NCBI RefSeq assembly: GCF_004053875.1 | Contig: NZ_SBIP01000004.1 | Coordinates: 682,001-746,000 of the forward strand | Reading direction: 5' to 3' | Origin: Neorhizobium lilium | GTDB lineage: Bacteria; Pseudomonadota; Alphaproteobacteria; Rhizobiales; Rhizobiaceae | Length of the DNA stretch: 64,000 nucleotides | In this document: positions 26,739 to 34,714 of the stretch, in pieces | Layout of the letters: every line of letters starts with the position of its first letter | How positions within the stretch are numbered: the stretch's first letter is position 1 | The notes under the pieces: generated by a model | Told to the model about the DNA's origin: nothing | The model's database searches: none | Seen by the model: only the letters and a program-made list of their open reading frames with translations | Translations under genes and position numbers: made by a program

Positions 26739-27317
26739 CTATCCGCAATCTTCTCCTGCGCCAGACGCATCGACCGCTGACTGTGTCCCACCTTCCCCAG
26801 GTGGGCCGTCGCGTTTCCAGGCTTCGTAAAGCTTGAGAGCATTTTCATTCGCCCGCTCCTCGATCATCTTCAGGAAGCGGCCCTTGGCCTCTTCATAGCC
26901 GCCCTCGTCGGCGGTCCGTTCCACCTCCATTGCCCGGTCACGAGCCAGCTGGCGCTGCAGGGAATCCACCTTTTCGAGCGTCCGGACGATCAGCGACATG
27001 GCATCGGTCGCGGCCTTCACGTCGGCGCGGGCAAGCTTCTGCGCCGCATCGTCACCATCCTCCAATGCCTTTTCGGCGGCAGCCCGCAGGCGCCGGAAGG
27101 TCGAAAACTGGTCGCGCATCTCGACCGTCATCTCGTTCAAAAGCCGCCGCAACTCCTCCGCCTGGTCCAGCGCGCCCTCGGCTGCCTTGGTCTCCAGCAG
27201 CACGCCGCGCACATGGTCGGCCAGTTCCGCATCCGAAAATCGAGGCTGCTGCGCATAGCGCGGGCGCTCCGTCCAGATGCCGAAAAGGCTCGGGTCGAAG
27301 TGGTCCAGATTGTCCAT
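26739..27317 (-). CDS. Probable GTA small terminase (TerS/gp1 position)
   Basis: 192 residues, mostly charged helices with coiled-coil character (LDQAEELRRLLNEMTVEMRDQFSTF, split about residues 49-73; then ALEDGDDAAQKLARADVK). First gene of the cluster, immediately before TerL, where RcGTA gp1 (the TerS component) lies. It is longer than RcGTA gp1, and the assignment rests on position and helical character. It starts at ATG 27315-27317. Confidence 0.65.
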   Translation of the reverse strand: MDNLDHFDPSLFGIWTERPRYAQQPRFSDAELADHVRGVLLETKAAEGALDQAEELRRLLNEMTVEMRDQFSTFRRLRAAAEKALEDGDDAAQKLARADVKAATDAMSLIVRTLEKVDSLQRQLARDRAMEVERTADEGGYEEAKGRFLKMIEERANENALKLYEAWKRDGPPGEGGTQSAVDASGAGEDCG

Positions 27318-27627
27318 GGGGCGCTCGCCGCTTTACGTCATACGCAAGCAGCACCGTCCGCATCCGGCCATTCGACCGATGCAGGCGTTGCCGCTGATGA
27401 TGACATGTCTGTTGTTTATGAACTCTGCGTCGCAGTGACGTGCGGACCCGAAGTCCCCGGCGCCGTATCCGGCCTTACCATTGCCGCTTCGGCGGCCCTT
27501 GAGCCGCCCGGTGTCGCACTTCTCCGACTATAGCTAGACACTACCAAAGCACCGTCACGCCGTCAAGGATTATTTTCCTATATCGGTATTTTTCCTTCGC
27601 CCCTGCCACGCAGACGGGCAGGCCGGG
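27318..27627. other. Divergent intergenic region between GTA and pao genes
   Basis: About 310 bp without a convincing gene. On the minus side it should hold the promoter of the GTA cluster, but I see no clear CtrA box (TTAA-N7-TTAA). The stretch 27560-27600 is AT-rich (AAGGATTATTTTCCTATATC). An open plus-strand frame starting at 27213 overlaps gp1 and looks non-coding. Confidence 0.5.
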
Positions 27628-27652
27628 GGAACAAAGGGCTTTTGCTACTGTT
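27628..27652 (+). promoter_or_regulatory. RpoE2/EcfG-like promoter of the pao-catalase operon
   Basis: GGAAC at 27628-27632, 18 nt, then TT at 27651-27652 (TGTT in place of CGTT). This matches the GGAAC-N18-TT form of the S. meliloti RpoE2 consensus. It lies 33 bp before the paoA ATG on the correct strand. Stress induction of an operon ending in a catalase makes sense, but the -10 is one base off the strict EcfG form. Confidence 0.5.
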
Positions 27653-27684
27653 ACCGATCCATCAGCAGAGAAAGGCGTTCTCCC

Positions 27685-28209
27685 ATGGATCTCAGCTCCC
27701 AGCATCCTCCCCTGTCCACCTGTCCGGTTTCGCTCACCATCAACGGCCAGATCCGCAATTTCGACCTTCACCCCTGGGTGTCGCTTCTCGATCTTCTGCG
27801 CGGTCCGCTGGAACTTACCGGCACCAAGAAGGGATGCGATCACGGCCAGTGCGGCGCCTGCACGGTGCTGGTGGACGGCGAACGGATGAATTCCTGCCTG
27901 AAGCTCGCGGTATCGCTCGATGGCGCCGAGATCACCACGATCGAAGGCCTCGGCACGCCGGATGACATGCACCCGATGCAGAAGGCCTTTCTGGAGCATG
28001 ACGCCTACCAGTGCGGCTATTGCACGCCCGGCCAGATCTGTTCCGCCGTGGCCCTCCTCAAGGAAGGCCACGCCCATCAACGCCACGAAATCCGCGAAGC
28101 CATGAGCGGCAATCTCTGTCGCTGCGGCGCCTATACCAACATTGCCGATGCCATCGAGGAGGTGCTGGGCACCGAGGCGGCGGCTTCTGTGCGGGAGGCT
28201 GCGGAATGA
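27685..28209 (+). CDS. paoA: Aldehyde oxidoreductase iron-sulfur subunit (PaoA/YagT-like)
   Basis: 174-residue subunit of a molybdenum xanthine-oxidase-family enzyme carrying two [2Fe-2S] clusters: a plant-ferredoxin-type set (GCDHGQCGACTVLV ... MNSC) and the second set (QCGYCTPGQ and NLCRCGAY). E. coli PaoA has a Tat signal; here the N-terminus (MDLSSQHPPLSTCPV) has no twin arginine, so the complex is probably cytoplasmic. Preceded by AGAAAGG and overlapping paoB by ATGA. Confidence 0.92.
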   Translation: MDLSSQHPPLSTCPVSLTINGQIRNFDLHPWVSLLDLLRGPLELTGTKKGCDHGQCGACTVLVDGERMNSCLKLAVSLDGAEITTIEGLGTPDDMHPMQKAFLEHDAYQCGYCTPGQICSAVALLKEGHAHQRHEIREAMSGNLCRCGAYTNIADAIEEVLGTEAAASVREAAE

Positions 28210-29222
28210 GACATTTTTCCTATACCCGCGCCGAAACTGTGTCCGATGCCGTCGAGGCGCTCGCCTCCGATCCGCAAGCGCAGATCCTTGCCGGCGGCAC
28301 CAATCTCGTCGATCTGATGAAATACGAGGTCATGCGGCCCGCCGCGATCATCGACATCAACAGGCTTCCTCTGCGCGACATCGAGGATCTGCCGAACGGC
28401 GGATTGCGGATCGGCGCGCTCGCCAGCAATTCGGCCGTCGCCTATGACGAGCGGGTGAAGGAGCGCTATCCGCTTCTCTCCAGCGCCATCCTAGCCGGCG
28501 CCTCGCCGCAGCTGCGCAATGCGGCCACCAGCGGCGGAAACCTTCTCCAGCGCACCCGCTGCTATTATTTCTACGATCCCGCCACGCCCTGCAACAAGCG
28601 CGAGCCTGGTTCCGGCTGCGGCGCCATCGGCGGCGTCAACCGCATCCACGCCATTCTCGGCGCCAGCGACCATTGCATCGCCACCCATCCGTCCGACATG
28701 TGCGTGGCCCTTGCCGCCCTCTCTGCCGTGGTCGAGGTGGAAGGGCCGGACGGGCGGCACGATATTCCCTTTGCCGAGTTCCACCGCCTGCCGGGTGACC
28801 ATCCGGAGCGTGACAATACCTTGGGCCAGGGCGAAATCGTCACCGCGATCCGTCTCGAAGGCAACCATTTCGCCAGCCACCACACCTATCTCAAGCTGCG
28901 CGACCGCCGATCCTACGCCTTTGCGCTGGTTTCCGTTGCCGCCGCCATGGAAGTTGCCGACGACAAGATCGTCGAGCTTCGCGTGGCGCTTGGCGGCGTT
29001 GCCCACAAGCCATGGCGCGACTTTCTGGCGGAGGCGGAATTTGCCGGCGAAGCCGTGGACGAAGTGACTTTCCGCCGCATCGCCCAGCGGCTTCTCACCG
29101 GCGCCAAGGGTCAGGGCCAGAACGATTTCAAGATCCCGCTGGCCGAAAAGGCGATCGTCCGCGCCCTGCGCCAGGCCGCCTCCGGCCGCCCGCAGGACCA
29201 GGCCGTCAAGGCGATCCAGTAA
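28206..29222 (+). CDS. paoB: Aldehyde oxidoreductase FAD subunit (PaoB/YagS-like)
   Basis: 338 residues. FAD-binding motif AGGTNLVDLMK near the N-terminus and NAATSGGNLLQRTRCYYF. The loop CYYFYDPATPCNKREPGSGC holds the cysteines that in PaoB bind an extra [4Fe-4S] cluster, marking this as the PaoB type over ordinary XdhA. The ATG at 28206 overlaps the paoA stop; the longer open frame upstream is out-of-frame paoA sequence. Confidence 0.92.
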   Translation: MRHFSYTRAETVSDAVEALASDPQAQILAGGTNLVDLMKYEVMRPAAIIDINRLPLRDIEDLPNGGLRIGALASNSAVAYDERVKERYPLLSSAILAGASPQLRNAATSGGNLLQRTRCYYFYDPATPCNKREPGSGCGAIGGVNRIHAILGASDHCIATHPSDMCVALAALSAVVEVEGPDGRHDIPFAEFHRLPGDHPERDNTLGQGEIVTAIRLEGNHFASHHTYLKLRDRRSYAFALVSVAAAMEVADDKIVELRVALGGVAHKPWRDFLAEAEFAGEAVDEVTFRRIAQRLLTGAKGQGQNDFKIPLAEKAIVRALRQAASGRPQDQAVKAIQ

Positions 29223-29238
29223 ACAAGGAACCGGACCC

Positions 29239-31491
29239 ATGCTGAATTCATCCAAGGTCGTCGGGCTTCCGCTTCCGCGCATCGACGGGCCGCTCAAGGT
29301 CACCGGCCGCGCGCCCTATGCGGCCGAGCATTTCGCGCCCGGCATGCTGCAGGGTTATGCGCTCTGTTCCACCATCGCCACCGGCCGCATTGCCGAGATC
29401 GACACGTCGGAGGCGGAACGCATGCCCGGCGTGGTCAAGATCTACACCCATGAGAACCGGCCCAAGGCGGCCAGGAGAGACGAGAAGTGGAAGGACGAGG
29501 TTGCCGTTCCCGGCCATCCGCTGCGCCCGCTGGAAAACGACCGTATCCTCTATGACGGCCAGCCGGTGGCGCTGGTGGTGGCGGAAAGCTTCGAGGCCGC
29601 CCGCGATGCCGCAGCCCTCATCCGCGTCCGTTACGAGGCGGGCGAGCCGCATACGGATCTTTTCCGCGAACAGGCCAACAGCTATGTCCCGCCCGTTCTC
29701 CGTGCCAAGGACATGGCGCCCCCTTCGCCGCGCGGAAACGCCGAGGCAGCCTTTGCCCAGGCGCCCCACCAGATTTCCGCCGAATATTCCATCGAAGGCG
29801 AGTATCACAACCCGATCGAGCTGTTCGGCACGACTGCCATCCCCGCTGAAGACGGCAGCCTGATGATCCACGACAAGTCGCAGGGTTCGCAGAACAGCCA
29901 CGACACGATCTGCAAGATCTTCGGCCTGAACCCGGACAAGGTGACGGTCAGGAACAGCTTTGTCGGCGGCGCCTTCGGCTCCGGCCTGCGTCCCAAGCAC
30001 CAGCTGTTCTTCGCGGTCATGGCCGCGCTGGATCTGAAGCGCCCGGTCAAGGTGGAGATGAGCCGCAGCGAGATGTTCTATCTCACCTGGCGTCCGTCCT
30101 GCATCCAGACGGTGTCGCTGGCGGCGGACGAACAGGGGCGCCTGCAGTCGGTCATGCACCATGCGCTGGAAGCCACGTCGCGCTATGAGGACTATCAGGA
30201 GAATGTCGTCAACTGGTCGGGCCTCGCCTACAAATGCGATAACGTCACCATGTCTTACGAAATCGCCAAGCTCGACGTTTCCACCCCCGGCGACATGCGG
30301 GCACCGGGGGCCGCGACCGGCATAACGGCGCTGGAAGCCGCCATGGACGAGCTTGCCTACGAGGTCGGCATGGATCCGCTGGAACTCAGGGTCATCAACT
30401 TCGTCCACCGCGACCAGAACCAGGACAAGGAGATCACCTCCAAGGCGCTGCATGCTTGCTACCGCGAGGGTGCGGCCCGGTTCGGCTGGTCGGAGCGCAG
30501 CCACGAGCCGCGGTCCATGCGCGAGGGCAACGAGCTGATCGGCTGGGGCGTCGCCACCGGCATATGGGAAGCACAAATGTCGCCCGCCGAAGCCAGGGTC
30601 AGCCTTTCGGCCGAGGGCAAGGTCGTGGTTTCGGCCGCCGCCTCCGATATCGGCACCGGCACCTATACCATTCTGGGCCAGCTTGCGGCAGAAACGCTCG
30701 GCGTCGCCTTGAGCGAGGTCGCGGTCGAGATCGGCGATTCCCGGCTTCCAACGACGAGTGTCGAAGGCGGATCGTGGACCGCCGCTTCTTCCGGCACCGC
30801 GGTTCAGGTCGCCGGCCGGATGATTATTGCCACCCTGCTGAAGCACGCCCGAAAGATGGACAATTCGCCGTTCGCGAAAGCCACGGAGGACCAGGTGGAG
30901 CTTTCCGACGGCCGTCTCGTGCTCGAAGCCAATCATCAGTTGGGCGTCGCAGTCTCTGACATCATGGGAGAAGCCGGCCTCACCGTGATCGAGGAGCATG
31001 CCAAGGTGGAGCCGGACAAAGCCATCCAGAAGAAGTACTCCGCCTATACCCATTCGGTCGTCTTCGTGGAGGTGCGGGTGGACGAGGAGCTTGGCCAGGT
31101 GCGCGTCACCCGCGTGGTCGATGCGGTCGCCGCAGGTCGCATCCTCAACCCCAAGACGGCACGCAGCCAGGTGCTTGGCGGCGTCGTGATGGGCATCGGC
31201 ATGGCGCTCGAAGAGGAAGGCATGGTCGATCATCGGACCGGCCGGATCATGAACCACAATATCGCCGAGTATCACGTGCCCGTCCATGCGGATATCGAGG
31301 ATATCGAGGTCATCTTCGTGGACGAGGACGACGACAAGGCAAGCCCGATCGGCGTCAAGGGACTGGGCGAGATCGGCATCCTCGGTGTCGCAGCCGCCGT
31401 CTCCAATGCCATCTTCCACGCCACGGGAAGCCGCATCCGCTCCTTCCCCATTACCATAGACAAGATCCTCGAAAGCGAGACGATGCAATGA
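29239..31491 (+). CDS. paoC: Aldehyde oxidoreductase molybdenum-cofactor subunit (PaoC/YagR-like)
   Basis: 750-residue catalytic subunit binding molybdopterin. Cofactor-binding loops include VGGAFGSGLRPKHQ and GDMRAPGAATGITALE, and the active-site glutamate lies in GVKGLGEIGILG near the C-terminus. Residues 542-551 (NSPFAKATED) look like a translated short repeat inserted in a surface region. Oxidation of aldehydes by this family with oxygen yields hydrogen peroxide, which fits the catalase gene that overlaps its stop by ATGA. Confidence 0.92.
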   Translation: MLNSSKVVGLPLPRIDGPLKVTGRAPYAAEHFAPGMLQGYALCSTIATGRIAEIDTSEAERMPGVVKIYTHENRPKAARRDEKWKDEVAVPGHPLRPLENDRILYDGQPVALVVAESFEAARDAAALIRVRYEAGEPHTDLFREQANSYVPPVLRAKDMAPPSPRGNAEAAFAQAPHQISAEYSIEGEYHNPIELFGTTAIPAEDGSLMIHDKSQGSQNSHDTICKIFGLNPDKVTVRNSFVGGAFGSGLRPKHQLFFAVMAALDLKRPVKVEMSRSEMFYLTWRPSCIQTVSLAADEQGRLQSVMHHALEATSRYEDYQENVVNWSGLAYKCDNVTMSYEIAKLDVSTPGDMRAPGAATGITALEAAMDELAYEVGMDPLELRVINFVHRDQNQDKEITSKALHACYREGAARFGWSERSHEPRSMREGNELIGWGVATGIWEAQMSPAEARVSLSAEGKVVVSAAASDIGTGTYTILGQLAAETLGVALSEVAVEIGDSRLPTTSVEGGSWTAASSGTAVQVAGRMIIATLLKHARKMDNSPFAKATEDQVELSDGRLVLEANHQLGVAVSDIMGEAGLTVIEEHAKVEPDKAIQKKYSAYTHSVVFVEVRVDEELGQVRVTRVVDAVAAGRILNPKTARSQVLGGVVMGIGMALEEEGMVDHRTGRIMNHNIAEYHVPVHADIEDIEVIFVDEDDDKASPIGVKGLGEIGILGVAAAVSNAIFHATGSRIRSFPITIDKILESETMQ
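30862..30891. repeat. Short in-frame repeat fragment in paoC
   Basis: The 30 nt encode NSPFAKATED, a peptide I know as a recurrent by-product of a dispersed GC-rich repeat translated within unrelated proteins. It sits between KHARKMD and QVELSDGR. Insertion is inferred; alignment with PaoC homologues would settle it. Confidence 0.45.
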
Positions 31492-32642
31492 TCGACCCGG
31501 CCTCCATCTCCCCCGTCCGCTTCAGCCCCGATGTCGAGCAGATTGAACCGGACGAGCCGCAGACGGCCCGCGACATCGCCGAAACCATGCTGTCCGTATC
31601 CGAAAAGACTTATGCTGACTCCGGCCATGCCATCCGCTCCGTCCATGCCAAGAGCCATGGCCTGCTGGAGGCACGGATCGAGGTGCTGGCGAATCTGCCG
31701 CCGTATTACGCGCAGGGCCTTTTTGCCAAACCCGACAGCTATGAAGCGGTAATCCGTCTCTCCACCACACCAGGCGACCTGCTGCATGACAGCGTATCCA
31801 CGCCGCGCGGCATGGCACTGAAGATCCTCGACGTGGAGGGCGAACGCCTGCCTGGCTCGGAACAGTCCCGCAGCCAGGATTTCATCATGGTCAACGGCCG
31901 CGAATTCAATTCGCCGAGCGGCAAGGCGTTTCTGAAAAACCTGAAGCTGCTGGCAGCCACCACCGACCGCATGGAAGGCGCCAAGCAACTGCTGTCCAAG
32001 GCGTTCCGCGGTGTGGAAGCGGCACTGGAAGCCGTGGGGCACGAAAGCGCTACGCTCAAATCCATGGGCGGCAATCCCCATACCCATATTCTTGGTGAAA
32101 GCTTCTTTGCGCAACTGCCGCTCCGCTATGGTGATTATATCGCCAAGTTTGCCCTGATCCCTGTTTCCGAAAACCTGAAAGCCTTGACCGGCGTCAAGCT
32201 CGATACGGGCAAGGACAGCGATGTCATCCGCCACGCGGTGCAGAGTTTCTTCGAAGGCCAGACCGCCATGTGGGAGCTGCAGGTCCAGCTTTGCACCGAT
32301 CTCGACGCCATGCCGGTGGAGGGCATCGACGCCTGGGACGAGGAGAAGAGCCCCTTCGTCACCGTAGCCCGCATCACCACGCAGCCGCAGACGGCCTGGA
32401 CGGATGACCGCTCGGAAGCGGTGGATGACGGCATGCATTTCAGCCCCTGGAACGGTCTTGCCGCGCACCAGCCGCTCGGGTCGATCATGCGGCTGCGCAA
32501 GCTCGCCTATCAGCGTTCCGCAGCCTTCCGGTCGCAGCGCAACGAGACGCCGGTCACAGAACCGCTCATCTGTCCTTTCGGGCATGGCGGGCATGCCGTG
32601 GCGCCGGCGGTGACCGAGGCCTCCGCGTCTGCTCCGCACTGA
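31488..32642 (+). CDS. Catalase-family haem protein coupled to paoC
   Basis: 384 residues of the small catalase-like family. Distal haem histidine His53 in RSVHAKSHG, substrate-side LSTTPGDLL and RGMALKILDV, and proximal RxxxY motif (RKLAY) near residue 345. No signal peptide. The ATG overlaps the paoC stop (ATGA), so it is made with the oxidoreductase and probably removes its hydrogen peroxide, or acts as a peroxidase. It is shorter than classical clade catalases and lacks the C-terminal domain. Confidence 0.87.
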   Translation: MIDPASISPVRFSPDVEQIEPDEPQTARDIAETMLSVSEKTYADSGHAIRSVHAKSHGLLEARIEVLANLPPYYAQGLFAKPDSYEAVIRLSTTPGDLLHDSVSTPRGMALKILDVEGERLPGSEQSRSQDFIMVNGREFNSPSGKAFLKNLKLLAATTDRMEGAKQLLSKAFRGVEAALEAVGHESATLKSMGGNPHTHILGESFFAQLPLRYGDYIAKFALIPVSENLKALTGVKLDTGKDSDVIRHAVQSFFEGQTAMWELQVQLCTDLDAMPVEGIDAWDEEKSPFVTVARITTQPQTAWTDDRSEAVDDGMHFSPWNGLAAHQPLGSIMRLRKLAYQRSAAFRSQRNETPVTEPLICPFGHGGHAVAPAVTEASASAPH

Positions 32643-32666
32643 TCCACGGCGGGCTCCTGAAACCAA

Positions 32667-32694
32667 GCCGCCGCCCTCCACGGGCGGCGTTTTT
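32667..32694 (+). terminator. Rho-independent terminator of the pao-catalase operon
   Basis: GCCGCCC and GGGCGGC form a stem around TCCAC at 32670-32688, followed by G and TTTTT. It lies 25 bp after the catalase stop. Confidence 0.9.
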
Positions 32695-32765
32695 CGTTCG
32701 GGCGCGACTTGCACCCGGTCACCAGCCGAGCATAGTAGCGCAGCAGTCTTTACCCGGAGCCATTC

Positions 32766-33662
32766 ATGCCGCAGCCGATCTTCGCCGGTCTTTCCGCCTT
32801 CCCGCTGACCCCCGCCGACGAGGCAGGCCGGGTGGAAACCGAAGGGTTGCAGCGCCTGTTGAAACGCATCCTCGATGCGGATGTCCAGTCGATCGGCCTG
32901 CTCGGCAGCACCGGCACCTACATGTATCTCAGCCGAGAAGAACGGCGGCGGGCAATAGCGGCGGCGGTCGAGTGCGTCAACCGGAAGGTCCCGATCATCG
33001 TCGGTATCGGGGCGCTGCGCACCGACGAGGCGCAGGCCCTAGCCCAGGATGCAGCCAAAGAGGGCGCAGATGCCCTGCTTCTGGCGCCCGTCTCCTACAC
33101 GCCGTTGACCGAAGAGGAAGCCTTCCGGCATTTCGAGGCCGTGGCCGGTGCGACAGACCTGCCGCTCTGCATCTACAACAATCCTTCGACCACGCATTTC
33201 AACTTCAGCGAGCCGCTGCTGGAGCGACTGGCCGGCCTTCCAACCATTCAGGGGGTCAAGATGCCGCTGCCGAAGGACGCGGACTTCGCCGGTGAAATCG
33301 CCCGGCTCAGGGCGGTCACGCCCGTCGGCTTCATGATCGGCTATAGCGGCGACTGGGGCGCGGCAGAGTCCCTGCTTGCCGGCGGCGATGCCTGGTACAG
33401 TGTCGTTGCAGGTTTGTTTCCCAGCCAAGCTGCCGCGCTCACCCGAGCCGCGACCCAGGGCCAGGCGACGGAAGTCGATTATCTGGACAAGGCCTTCGCG
33501 CCTTTCTGGCGGCTGTTCAAGGCGCATGGCAGCCTGCGCGTCGTCTATGCCGCTGCCAATATACTCGGCCTGACCGATGCCAAGCCGCCTCGCCCGATTT
33601 TGCCGCTTTCGCCTGACCTCACGCCCGCCATCGAAGCGGCCATTGCGGCGCTGGAGGGGTAG
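32766..33662 (+). CDS. Dihydrodipicolinate synthase/N-acetylneuraminate lyase family aldolase
   Basis: 298-residue class I aldolase of the DapA family. Schiff-base Lys165 (IQGVKMPLP), catalytic Tyr137 (CIYNNPSTT) and the GSTGTYMYLSREER phosphate-type loop where DapA has GTTGE. The replacement of GTTGE by GSTGT suggests a paralogue with another keto-acid substrate and not the lysine-pathway enzyme. Own transcription unit after the terminator at 32694. Confidence 0.87.
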   Translation: MPQPIFAGLSAFPLTPADEAGRVETEGLQRLLKRILDADVQSIGLLGSTGTYMYLSREERRRAIAAAVECVNRKVPIIVGIGALRTDEAQALAQDAAKEGADALLLAPVSYTPLTEEEAFRHFEAVAGATDLPLCIYNNPSTTHFNFSEPLLERLAGLPTIQGVKMPLPKDADFAGEIARLRAVTPVGFMIGYSGDWGAAESLLAGGDAWYSVVAGLFPSQAAALTRAATQGQATEVDYLDKAFAPFWRLFKAHGSLRVVYAAANILGLTDAKPPRPILPLSPDLTPAIEAAIAALEG

Positions 33663-33740
33663 CAACGTTGCCGCTGCAAATATGGGTAGTTAGGTAGCAA
33701 TGCCACTACGCACACAGCAGGACAACGTCAGCAGGAAAAT

Positions 33741-34406
33741 CTACAAATAATGCTTGCCGGTAGCGCTTTCCATTACGCCGGCTAGCTGTGTAGCCAACAT
33801 GCCTTCTATGAGGTCTTCCATTCTGGAAAGATCTATTTTCCCGCTTTTTGCTGCCTCATCCGCAGCCTCCAGAGCGTCGAAATACGGCTTGCGATTATTA
33901 ACGATTTGATCCGGGATTGTATTTCGTCCCGGTAATAAAAGGGCCAACTTCACGCATAAAACCAGATAGGACACCATTCTTGACGTGCGTCCATTGCCGT
34001 CACTGAAGGGATGAATCCAGTTCAGACGCCACATAACATACGAGGCTAAATGGACAGCGGTTTTGTTCTTCCAATTGTCATTTACGTAGTCGCAAAGTTC
34101 TTCCACAAGTTCCGGCACCAGATGAGATTCGACCGGCTTATGGTCGCTACCTTCGATTTTCACACCGGATGGTCGAAAATTTCCTGCATAATTGCTGAGG
34201 CCGCTGAGAGCCTCACGATGTAGAGCTAGCAGAACAGAAAGTCGAAGCTTCCAGCTCTCGCCCTTCTCAATTGCATCCACGATCATGCGACATGCGACAT
34301 CAAACTGCAGCAACCCGTTGCGCGCTTCGGCCTCAGCACGAGCTGTCTGGTCTTTTACCAGATTCGCGTCAGCAGCTACGCTATGTCGACGAGTGTGGTC
34401 AGTCAT
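33741..34406 (-). CDS. Fic-domain AMP transferase, likely toxin
   Basis: 221 residues from the ATG 34404-34406. The complete Fic motif HPFSDGNGRTSR is present, so AMP transfer from ATP to target proteins should be possible. It is preceded by helices typical of the Fic fold (LLALHREALSGLSNYAGNFR). It overlaps the small gene upstream by 8 nt, as in class I Fic toxin-antitoxin pairs. The region 33.7-34.7 kb is visibly poorer in GC than the rest, pointing to recent transfer. Confidence 0.88.
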   Translation of the reverse strand: MTDHTRRHSVAADANLVKDQTARAEAEARNGLLQFDVACRMIVDAIEKGESWKLRLSVLLALHREALSGLSNYAGNFRPSGVKIEGSDHKPVESHLVPELVEELCDYVNDNWKNKTAVHLASYVMWRLNWIHPFSDGNGRTSRMVSYLVLCVKLALLLPGRNTIPDQIVNNRKPYFDALEAADEAAKSGKIDLSRMEDLIEGMLATQLAGVMESATGKHYL

Positions 34407-34581
34407 CCTTGTCCTTTGCGGCCATTTCGTCCGCAATACGATCGACCATCTCTCGCGTTATCATGCTGTTTTCGAAATGGGTGTTTCCATAAGCGAAACT
34501 GCGACGCTGTAACTCGATATCTTTTTGGGTCTGAGGAACCTTTTTAGCGGCATCCAGAAGCTTCTGCAGTGGTTCGTTCAT
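34399..34581 (-). CDS. Small Fic antitoxin
   Basis: 60 residues from the ATG 34579-34581. The core SFAYGNTHFENSMITREMV lies in front of the Fic gene and matches small Fic-inhibiting proteins. The inhibitory helix motif of class I antitoxins is (S/T)xxxE(G/N); here the E-N pair is present but the first position is Asn (N-T-H-F-E-N). It should block ATP positioning in the Fic active site. The frame extends upstream to 34668 without a good start. Confidence 0.72.
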   Translation of the reverse strand: MNEPLQKLLDAAKKVPQTQKDIELQRRSFAYGNTHFENSMITREMVDRIADEMAAKDKDD

Positions 34582-34714
34582 CCGAAAATCCTTCCAAGTT
34601 CTGATCCATAAACTCAATTTTCCGATTCCCGGCAATCCGGCTTGATCAATCCGCAAAATTTGCGTCATCCTTATGATGATATGGCCACAGCATGAATGCG
34701 ACCAGACAGCCCGT

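Larger units (their letters stand above)
9414..27317 (-). mobile_element. RcGTA-type gene transfer agent structural cluster
   Basis: About 18 kb of minus-strand phage-head and tail genes in the Rhodobacter GTA order: TerS/gp1, TerL/gp2, (endolysin), portal/gp3, gp3.5-like, protease/gp4, capsid/gp5, gp6, gp7, gp8, gp9, gp10, small chaperone, gp11, gp12, gp13, gp14, gp15, then a holin-like gene. Most genes overlap by 1-4 nt. There is no integrase, excisionase, repressor, replication gene or recognisable attachment site, and the tape-measure gene is very short. All this favours a GTA over a prophage. Interruptions: a toxin-antitoxin pair (22.3-22.9 kb), an MFS gene on the other strand (17.2-18.4 kb), a stress-type small ORF (25.0 kb) and repeat elements. 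Confidence 0.88.

Noticed and set aside
9414..27317. Ordinary inducible prophage
   Set aside because: No integrase, repressor, replication module or attachment repeats were seen; order and short tape measure are those of a GTA.
27213..27533. Plus-strand ORF of 106 codons between gp1 and paoA
   Set aside because: Two thirds overlap gp1 antisense, no ribosome site, unconvincing composition.
29248..31488. Open frame of 746 codons antisense to paoC
   Set aside because: The plus strand encodes PaoC with all cofactor motifs; the antisense product is His/Asp/Gly-rich and shows no fold-like pattern. Typical shadow frame in high-GC DNA.
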